The position numbers and the translations under genes were made by a program. From Acidobacteriota bacterium (GTDB taxonomy: Bacteria > Acidobacteriota > Aminicenantia > UBA2199): a stretch of 7,611 bases of DNA. Of this stretch, positions 1 to 4,928 are shown one piece after another. Positions within the stretch are counted from its first letter, which is position 1. The number at the start of each line of letters is the position of its first letter. The notes below the pieces were generated by a model. The model saw nothing but the letters and a program-made list of their open reading frames with translations, was not told the origin of the DNA and did no database searches. The stretch covers positions 1-7,611 of the forward strand of contig JAQUQF010000079.1 of assembly GCA_028749105.1 (NCBI GenBank), in the 5' to 3' direction.

Positions 1-197
1 CTCTCGCCGTTGAGCTCCACGCTGCCGCCGTCGGGCTTGACGATTCCGGCCATCATCAGGAAGGTCGTGGTTTTGCCGGCGCCGTTGCGCCCCAGCAGGG
101 CGGTGATCTTTGCGGAAACGAATTCCAGTCCGATATGGTCGACAACCGGCACGCCGTTGTAGGTCTTGGTCAGGTCGAGGGTCCGCAGCCGGTCCAT
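1..197 (-). CDS. lptB: ABC transporter ATP-binding protein, LptB-like (N-terminal 65 residues; runs off the window)
   Basis: Translating the minus strand from the ATG at 197-195 gives an open frame to the window edge that begins MDRLRTLDLTKTYNG. It carries a Walker A P-loop, GRNGAGKTT, at residues 36-44, followed by TFLMMAGIVKPDGGSV. The run of three Thr then F-x-M-x-x-G-I-V-K-P-D after the P-loop is typical of LptB, the cytoplasmic ATPase that powers LptFG-driven lipopolysaccharide transport from the inner membrane. Most LptB proteins have GPNGAGKT; here Pro is replaced by Arg. Signature motif, Walker B and H-loop lie outside the window, so a related ABC ATPase (for example a LivF-type) is not excluded. 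The start codon shares one base with the stop of the upstream HD gene (TAATG, 199-195), which implies one operon and translational coupling. No separate ribosome-binding site is needed or obvious. Confidence 0.75.
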   Translation of the reverse strand, partial: MDRLRTLDLTKTYNGVPVVDHIGLEFVSAKITALLGRNGAGKTTTFLMMAGIVKPDGGSVELNGE

Positions 198-742
198 TAC
201 AGCCCGAGTTCAGGAGAGATCTTCTGCATGGCGCCCAGGCAAAGCGCCAGGAACTCGTCCAGGGTCATCCCCAGACGGGCGCAGCCCTCTATCTGTTGGC
301 GCGAAGCACCCTTGGCGAACGCCTTCTCCTTGAAGCGCTTCTTCATGAAGGACAGGTCGAGTCCGGCCAGCTTGCGGTCGGGGTGCATCAGGGCGCAGGC
401 GATGATAAAACCGCTGGCCGGGTCGATGGTCAGCAGCGAGAAGTCCATCTTGGAAACGGGCTCGACACGCAGGTTGTGGGCCTTGATGGCGTGGATGATC
501 CCTTCGTCCAGGCCCTGCCCGGCCAGCAAGCGGGCCGTCTGCTCCGTGTGCTCGGCAGGCGTCTCGATCGTGTACTCGTAGTCCAGGTCATGCAGCAGCC
601 CGGCCAGGGCCCAAGTCTCGGGATTCTCGCCAAAATGAGCGGCGAACTCCCTCATGCAGGCCTCGACGGCCAGGCAGTGCTTGACCAGGTTCCGGTTGTG
701 CAGGTGCTGCTCGACCAGTACCAACGCTTGCTCGCGGGTCAT
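197..742 (-). CDS. HD-domain (HDIG-type) metal-dependent hydrolase, substrate unknown
   Basis: This 181-residue cytoplasmic protein has no signal peptide or membrane span. It shows the metal-binding pattern of a stand-alone HD domain: H22 in the first helix, the H51-D52 pair in LLHDLDYE, and a distal Asp at D107 (TIDPASGF), with extra conserved-looking H84 and H89. HD proteins of this size are usually metal-dependent phosphohydrolases acting on nucleotides or other phosphoesters; nothing here identifies the substrate. The C-terminal third (residues 125-181) is a helical tail. The ATG at 742-740 is favoured because a GAGGAG ribosome-binding site (minus strand, 754-749) precedes it by 6 bases. 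It is the first gene of an operon with the LptB-like ATPase, overlapping it by one base. A promoter with a palindrome lies directly upstream. Confidence 0.85.
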   Translation of the reverse strand: MTREQALVLVEQHLHNRNLVKHCLAVEACMREFAAHFGENPETWALAGLLHDLDYEYTIETPAEHTEQTARLLAGQGLDEGIIHAIKAHNLRVEPVSKMDFSLLTIDPASGFIIACALMHPDRKLAGLDLSFMKKRFKEKAFAKGASRQQIEGCARLGMTLDEFLALCLGAMQKISPELGL

Positions 743-756
743 GAACCTCTCCTCTT

Positions 757-780
757 CAGGAGTGAATTATATGACTCCTG
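757..780. promoter_or_regulatory. Palindrome flanking the -10 box (candidate operator)
   Basis: CAGGAGT (757-763) and ACTCCTG (774-780) form a perfect 7-bp inverted repeat separated by 10 bp. The AT-rich spacer holds the TATAAT of the HD operon promoter. A half-site spacing of 17 bp centre to centre is compatible with a dimeric repressor that blocks polymerase. No regulator gene is in the window, so the binding protein is unknown. Confidence 0.4.
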
Positions 781-794
781 CCCCGGCAATGCAA
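766..794 (-). promoter_or_regulatory. Predicted sigma70-type promoter of the HD gene / lptB operon
   Basis: On the minus strand a perfect TATAAT (771-766) lies 17 bp from a weak -35 candidate, TTGCAT (794-789). Transcription would start near 759, leaving a leader of about 17 nt that contains the GAGGAG ribosome-binding site. The -10 box is convincing; the -35 matches the consensus at only 3 of 6 positions, which would suit a regulated promoter. Confidence 0.5.
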
Positions 795-806
795 GCAGCC
801 CTGGAT

Positions 807-834
807 TGTCTGCAGGAATTGATTGTGATAAACT
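807..834 (+). promoter_or_regulatory. Possible promoter of the coiled-coil protein gene
   Basis: TTGTCT (807-812) is followed after 16 bp by TAAACT (829-834), with a TG one base upstream of the -10 (826-827, extended -10 arrangement). Each hexamer matches the consensus at four positions. Transcription would start near 841, giving a leader of about 44 nt. This is the best candidate in the 742-885 gap but is only moderate. Confidence 0.35.
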
Positions 835-873
835 ATTGTTTTGACAAGCAACCAAGAGGGGTTTTTAAACCAC

Positions 874-880
874 AAGGAGG
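874..880 (+). promoter_or_regulatory. Ribosome-binding site fixing the start at 885
   Basis: AAGGAGG lies 4 bp before the ATG at 885. The reading frame is open upstream as far as 654, but the upstream part is antisense to the HD gene and encodes no plausible protein. This Shine-Dalgarno site and the membrane-anchor N-terminus that follows decide the true start. Confidence 0.85.
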
Positions 881-884
881 AAAG

Positions 885-2084
885 ATGGCCCAAGAACAAC
901 CCAAGGTCCCGTTCTCGCAGATGGAACCTGAGAAAAAATCACGGAAACCCTACTACGTCATCGGCACACTGGCGCTGGTGGTCGCCGCGCTGGCTTTTTT
1001 CCTGATCAAAGGGCCGGGCGAGCCGAAAGCTTCTCCGAAGATGAAGCAGATGGAGGAGACGGTCCAGCAAATCCAGCAGCTGGAGTCGAGCATCCAGGAA
1101 AAGCAGAACGAGGTATTCGGCATCCTGAGCGAATACAAGAAAAAAACCGGCGAGGATCTGCCCGCGGTCAACATCATGAATCTCTCCCCGGAGCAGAAGA
1201 AGGTCCTCGAGGAAAAGATCAAGAACGAGAAGGACGTCTCGATCAAGTCTCTGCTGCAGGACATCCTGGACAAGAACAGCGACATCCAGAACCTGAATGC
1301 CCGCGTCCAGGAGCTGGAAACGCTGCTGCCCAAGCCGCACATGGTGGAAAAAGGCGAAAACCACTACCAGATCGCCATGAACTTTTTGCTCAACGAAAAG
1401 GGGGTGGACAAGGCCCGGGCCATGGAACTGGTCGAACGCACTGCCCTTTTCGAGCCGATTGTGCCCGGCTTCAAGATCTGGAACTTCTACGCCGAGGACG
1501 AGTACGGCACATTCATCACCCAGGGGACGGCGCCCATTTCGCCCAACCAGATCCAGAGGAAGGTGAAGAAGGAGCTGGTCGACGCCAAGGATAAGGCCGT
1601 CGCCGAGAAGGAAAAGCTGCAGAGCGACATCAACGAGATGGAAGCCCGGCGCGTCGAGCTGATATCCCAGCTGGACCTGCTCAACCAGGAAAAGCAGAAC
1701 ATGCTGACCCGCATGAGCGACCTCAACGACCAGAACCAGGAGATGCAGACCTCCCTCAACTCGGTCTACTACGCCATCGACCTGCCCAAGGTCCTGACCG
1801 AGAAAGGGATCATCAAGGGCGGTTTCCTGCGCGCCACCAAGCTGCAGAAAGTGGACGTCGCCCTGTTCAACAAGTCGCTCGACCTGCGCGGCGATGCCAA
1901 GATCACCGTGGCGGGGGCCGACTTCCAGCTGGAAAAGATCAAGGACATCACCGTCTATCCCAGTTTCTTCAAGGCCGGCATAGACTACAAGGTCGAGTTC
2001 GATGAGACGCGGCAGAACGCGGTCATCACCCTCCTCGTCACCAACAAGTTCATGAGCGAGAAGATCGCCATCGCCGTAGAATAA
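885..2084 (+). CDS. Membrane-anchored coiled-coil protein with degenerate LysM-like segment; function unknown
   Basis: I do not recognise a named family for this 399-residue protein. A short Lys-rich N-terminus (1-22) precedes one hydrophobic span at about 23-42, so most of the chain should be periplasmic. Charged, Gln/Glu/Lys-rich segments at about 52-88 and 120-150 look like coiled coil. Residues 151-203 (HMVEKGENHYQIAMNFL, then EPIVPGFKIWNFY) resemble a LysM repeat, with a V-x-x-G-x-x-x-x-x-I-A start and a PG-x-x-I-W end, but with a longer middle. A third coiled coil spans about 222-290. The C-terminal domain (294-399) begins SVYYAIDLPKVLTEKGIIKGG and appears mostly beta-stranded. The YY-x(5)-K-x-L-x-x-KGII pattern recalls the tail of Cbp1-like coiled-coil surface proteins; this is from memory and unverified. 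An envelope or peptidoglycan-contacting scaffold role is inference. The gene is monocistronic, with its own Shine-Dalgarno site and terminator. Confidence 0.8.
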   Translation: MAQEQPKVPFSQMEPEKKSRKPYYVIGTLALVVAALAFFLIKGPGEPKASPKMKQMEETVQQIQQLESSIQEKQNEVFGILSEYKKKTGEDLPAVNIMNLSPEQKKVLEEKIKNEKDVSIKSLLQDILDKNSDIQNLNARVQELETLLPKPHMVEKGENHYQIAMNFLLNEKGVDKARAMELVERTALFEPIVPGFKIWNFYAEDEYGTFITQGTAPISPNQIQRKVKKELVDAKDKAVAEKEKLQSDINEMEARRVELISQLDLLNQEKQNMLTRMSDLNDQNQEMQTSLNSVYYAIDLPKVLTEKGIIKGGFLRATKLQKVDVALFNKSLDLRGDAKITVAGADFQLEKIKDITVYPSFFKAGIDYKVEFDETRQNAVITLLVTNKFMSEKIAIAVE

Positions 2085-2097
2085 GCCAGATGAATTG

Positions 2098-2126
2098 AAG
2101 AGGCCCGCCCGGCGGCGGGCCTTTTT
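2098..2126 (+). terminator. Rho-independent terminator after the coiled-coil protein gene
   Basis: AGGCCCGCC (2101-2109) pairs perfectly with GGCGGGCCT (2114-2122) around a CGGC tetraloop, and a run of five T (2122-2126) follows directly. It starts 16 bp past the stop codon. The flanking GAA/TTT could extend the stem slightly. This separates the coiled-coil gene from the methyltransferase gene, whose start is only 19 bp further on. Confidence 0.9.
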
Positions 2127-2144
2127 CCCAGGGGACCTCAGGCC

Positions 2145-3302
2145 ATGATCGCCAGCGTGCTCACCATTGCCAAGGGCGGCTCCGGCATCGTCCGCACCGA
2201 GGATAAGACCGTGTTCCTCCCCGGGGTCATCACCGGCGAAACCGTCGAGTTCACCATTGCCGGCCGCCTGCGCTCGGCCTGGCAGGGAAAACTGCTGCGG
2301 GTGCTGGAACCGTCGCCGCAGCGGGTCGAACCGCGTTGCCCCCATTACCCTGAGTGCGGGGGCTGCAACCTGCAGCACATGAGCTACGGCGAGCAGCTGC
2401 GCTGCAAGACGGAGATCCTGTTGGGCAACCTGAAAATGATCGCCGGCGTCGTCCCTGGCGCCGTCCCTGCTGCAATGGCGTCCCCGCCATGGCGCTACCG
2501 CAGCAAGGGCGAGTTTCAGATACGCGCCGGCGTCGCCGGCTTCTTCGCCAGGGAGTCCCATCGCCTGGTCGCCATCAACGGCTGCCTCCTCCTTCCCGAA
2601 GCGCTCGAGAGCTTTTTCCTCGCCCAGCGCCCGCGCGCGGGGGGGATGGAAAAGGGCCAGATGCAGATCCTCAGCAACGGCTGCGACATTGCTGCCCGCC
2701 TGGAGGCAGCCGACGGCGGGGAAACATGGCTGAGCGACGAGCGGGCGGTGCGTTTCACGGTCGGGTCTTATGCCTACCGCTTCGCCCCCGACAACTTCAT
2801 CCAGGCCAACCTTTTCCAATTGCTGCCCATGCTTGGACTGCTGGAACGCGCTCTGGAGCGGGAGGCCCCGGCGACGGCCGTCGATCTCTTCTGCGGCGGA
2901 GGTTTTCTTACCCTGCCGCTAGCCGCCCGCTGCCGGGACGTGCTGGCCATGGAAAGCGACCCGGGCAATATCACGGCCCTGCGTGCCAATCTTGAATTGA
3001 ACCGGGCCACCAATGTGCGCATCGCCGCTGCCGACGTCCTGCACTCCGACCTGCCGGCGGCGGATCTCTTTGTCGTCGATCCGCCCCGCGGCGGGCTGTC
3101 GTCCCGGCTCATCGCCGCCCTGGCCGGGAGCGGAGCCGGAACCATCATCTATTTTTCCTGCGACTCGGCCACCTTCGCCCGCGACCTGCGCCTTTTTCTG
3201 AGTCGCGGCTTCAAGTTAGATGAGTTAAAGTTGATCGATAATTTCCCGCAAAGCGACCATTTTGAGATATTTTCGGTGTTGAAGAAAAGAAGGAGTCAGT
3301 AG
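2145..3302 (+). CDS. 23S rRNA/tRNA (uracil-C5)-methyltransferase, TrmA/RlmD family with Fe-S motif
   Basis: This 385-residue cytoplasmic enzyme should transfer a methyl group from SAM to C5 of a uridine in rRNA or tRNA. The N-terminal TRAM-like RNA-binding domain spans about 1-57. C65, C71 and C74 (C-x5-C-x2-C, in CPHYPECGGC) plus C147 match the four [4Fe-4S] ligands of E. coli RlmD (RumA). NFIQAN at 217-222 holds the conserved Gln, Q220. The SAM-binding loop is VDLFCGGGF (246-254), followed by DPPRGG (312-317). The catalytic Cys is C339 in FSCDSATFARDL, and the likely base is E374 in DHFE. Most relatives read SCN after the nucleophile motif; here it is SCD. The target uridine cannot be inferred, so no gene symbol is given. 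AGGGGA at 2130-2135 is the ribosome-binding site, 9 bp before the ATG. The last codons and the TAG stop lie within the heptamer repeat. Confidence 0.93.
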   Translation: MIASVLTIAKGGSGIVRTEDKTVFLPGVITGETVEFTIAGRLRSAWQGKLLRVLEPSPQRVEPRCPHYPECGGCNLQHMSYGEQLRCKTEILLGNLKMIAGVVPGAVPAAMASPPWRYRSKGEFQIRAGVAGFFARESHRLVAINGCLLLPEALESFFLAQRPRAGGMEKGQMQILSNGCDIAARLEAADGGETWLSDERAVRFTVGSYAYRFAPDNFIQANLFQLLPMLGLLERALEREAPATAVDLFCGGGFLTLPLAARCRDVLAMESDPGNITALRANLELNRATNVRIAAADVLHSDLPAADLFVVDPPRGGLSSRLIAALAGSGAGTIIYFSCDSATFARDLRLFLSRGFKLDELKLIDNFPQSDHFEIFSVLKKRRSQ

Positions 3303-3412
3303 CCAGTAGTCAGCAGTCAGTAGAAAGGCAATCCATTGAGCTTTTTCTGTTTGCGATGATAGCGCTGCTTTTCTTCCTACTGTCTACTGGCTACTGTCTA
3401 CTGACTACTTCT
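3288..3412. repeat. Inverted repeat made of degenerate AGTCAGT heptamers
   Basis: The left arm (3288-3327) and the reverse complement of the right arm (3412-3373) match at 34 of 40 positions by hand alignment, around a 45-nt loop (3328-3372). Each arm is built of head-to-tail 7-mers. The left arm reads AGTCAGT, AGCCAGT, AGTCAGC, AGTCAGT from 3294 to 3321. The right arm, on the plus strand, reads CTACTGT, CTACTGG, CTACTGT, CTACTGA from 3377 to 3404. If transcribed it would fold into a long hairpin downstream of the methyltransferase. It overlaps that gene's last few codons, and its left arm contains the stop. No transposase or target-site duplication was seen, so it is called a repeat rather than an insertion sequence. 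The 3303-3456 gap holds little else besides the next promoter. Confidence 0.85.
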
Positions 3413-3421
3413 TCTGCTCCT

Positions 3422-3450
3422 TTGTCAATTTTCCGGACTTATGCTATTAC
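3422..3450 (+). promoter_or_regulatory. Predicted promoter of the C69 peptidase gene, apparently leaderless
   Basis: TTGTCA (3422-3427, 5 of 6 to the -35 consensus) is followed after exactly 17 bp by TATTAC (3445-3450). A TG at 3442-3443 adds an extended -10 element. Initiation 6-7 bp downstream would fall at about 3457, which is the A of the start codon. No Shine-Dalgarno sequence is visible in the 20 bp before that ATG. Confidence 0.5.
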
Positions 3451-3456
3451 TATTCC

Positions 3457-4917
3457 ATGAGAAAAATCGCATATTTGATCATATGCCTTTTCCTGGCCTC
3501 ATGGCTGTTCGCCGGCGCTGACGATCTCAACTGCTTCACCATCGTGACTGGCAAGGAGGCCAGCGCCGACGGCTCGGTGCTGCTGGCCCACAACGAGGAC
3601 GACGTCGGCAGGCTGCTGGTCAACATCCACAAGGTGCCGGCCGGAGAACACCGCCGCAGCGAGGTCTTTTTATTGAAAAGCGGCGTCGTTCTTCCCCAGT
3701 CAGCGACAACTCCGGGCCTGCTGTGGCTGGAGATCCCGGGAAGCGATTTCGCCGACTCCTACATCAACGAGCACGGAGTGGTCATCACGTCGGACGCCTG
3801 TCCGTCGCGCGAGGACAAGGGTGAGCTGAGCGAAGGCGGCATCGGCTTCAGCCTCAGGCGCCTGGTAGCCGAGCGGGCGAAAACGGCCCGTGAGGGAGTG
3901 CGCGTCGCCGGCGAGCTGATCTCCCGTTTCGGCTACAACTCATCGGGGCGCACCTACATCATCGCCGATCCCGGCGAGGGCTGGCTGCTGCACGCGGTCA
4001 AGGGCAAGCACTGGGTCGCCCGCCGCGTCCCGGACAACGAAGTGGCCGTCATTGCCAACCGCTACACCATCACCCGCGTCGACCTGGACGACAAGGATCA
4101 TTTCCAAGGCTCATCCGACATCATCGAGTACGCCGTGCGCCGCGGCTGGTACAACCCGCAGAAGGACGGGGAGTTCGATTTTGCCAAAACCTATTCCGAC
4201 CCCGGCGCTTATGGCGATATGCGCAACATCATGCGCCAGTGGCGGGGCTGCGACCTCCTGGCAGCCAAGCGGCCCAAGCTGGAAGACCCGCTGCCATTTT
4301 CCTTCAAACCCGACCGCAAATTCCGGCTCCGTGACCTGTTCAAGGTGCTTCGCGACCATTATGAGGGGACGAAGCACGACCTGAGCGACCGCTACCGCAA
4401 CGGCACGCCCAACGCAGGCAAGAACCGCACCATTTGCAGCGAGTCCACGCAATACGCCTTCGTCGCCCACCTGCGGAGCGGACTGCCCGCCGAGATCGCC
4501 CCCGTGCTGTGGCTCGCCCTGCGCCGCCCCGACAGCAACGCCTTCTCGCCATGGTATGTCTGCATGGAGAACACGCCGGGAGGATCCAGCCGGGAAAACC
4601 CCGAAGCCAGCTGGAAGAATCATTTCACTCCCCTGCCTCCCCAGGCGCTCGAGGACGCCGGCCTGGCATTCACTGCCTATGCCCGGCTCTCCGAAGCGGT
4701 CGACCGTCAGTACCGCGAGCGCATCGCCAAGGCCCAGAAAGTATGGCGCAACTTCGAGGAATTCCTTTTCGAAGACCTGAAAGACCATGAAAAAGAATTC
4801 GCCTTCCTGCTGAAAAACAACCGCAGCCTGGCCCGCAGGATCATCGACAATTACATCCACGGGCTGGAATACCGCAAGTGGTTCCTGGCCTCCGATCTGC
4901 TCAAGGAAATGCGCTGA
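3457..4917 (+). CDS. Secreted dipeptidase, peptidase family C69 (PepD/secernin-like Ntn-hydrolase)
   Basis: The 486-residue product begins with a Sec-type signal peptide: MRK, a hydrophobic core at 4-18, and likely cleavage around LFAG-A at 20-21. The mature part opens with NCFTIVTGKEASADGS and LLAHNEDD, the hallmark of family C69. C26 is the expected nucleophile, becoming the new N-terminus after removal of a short propeptide (about ADDLN), as in other N-terminal-nucleophile hydrolases. Further family-like segments are GRTYIIADPGEGWLLHAV (164-181) and HWVARRVPDNEVAVIANRYT (185-204). TQYAFVAHLRSGLP (331-344) also fits. Length is normal for the family. It probably cleaves dipeptides in the periplasm or outside the cell, feeding amino-acid uptake. 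No lipobox precedes C26, so it is not a lipoprotein. The ATG at 3457 is favoured because it directly precedes the signal peptide, although no ribosome-binding site is visible. Confidence 0.92.
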   Translation: MRKIAYLIICLFLASWLFAGADDLNCFTIVTGKEASADGSVLLAHNEDDVGRLLVNIHKVPAGEHRRSEVFLLKSGVVLPQSATTPGLLWLEIPGSDFADSYINEHGVVITSDACPSREDKGELSEGGIGFSLRRLVAERAKTAREGVRVAGELISRFGYNSSGRTYIIADPGEGWLLHAVKGKHWVARRVPDNEVAVIANRYTITRVDLDDKDHFQGSSDIIEYAVRRGWYNPQKDGEFDFAKTYSDPGAYGDMRNIMRQWRGCDLLAAKRPKLEDPLPFSFKPDRKFRLRDLFKVLRDHYEGTKHDLSDRYRNGTPNAGKNRTICSESTQYAFVAHLRSGLPAEIAPVLWLALRRPDSNAFSPWYVCMENTPGGSSRENPEASWKNHFTPLPPQALEDAGLAFTAYARLSEAVDRQYRERIAKAQKVWRNFEEFLFEDLKDHEKEFAFLLKNNRSLARRIIDNYIHGLEYRKWFLASDLLKEMR

Positions 4918-4928
4918 CCCTGCCTCTG

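Noticed and set aside
110..844. Plus-strand open frame opposite the HD and lptB genes
   Set aside because: The minus-strand HD protein has the full HD ligand set, a ribosome-binding site and a coupled downstream gene. The plus-strand product is Arg/Gly/Gln-rich and motif-free.
654..884. Upstream extension of the coiled-coil protein frame
   Set aside because: The extension is antisense to the HD gene and crosses its promoter. AAGGAGG at 874-880 with the ATG at 885 and the membrane anchor right after give a clear start.
2101..2122. Terminator hairpin as a repeat unit related to the hairpin at 4970-4991
   Set aside because: Both share a CCCGCC/GGCGGG core, but this is short and expected by chance in GC-rich sequence. 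Flanks and loops differ.
939..2819. Long minus-strand open frame (626 codons) opposite the coiled-coil and methyltransferase genes
   Set aside because: It spans two well-supported plus-strand genes and the terminator between them, with Leu/Asp/Val-rich low-information translation and no motif. It is an antisense shadow of high-GC coding DNA.
3294..3411. CRISPR array
   Set aside because: Units are only 7 bp, contiguous and without spacers, and the two halves are inverted.
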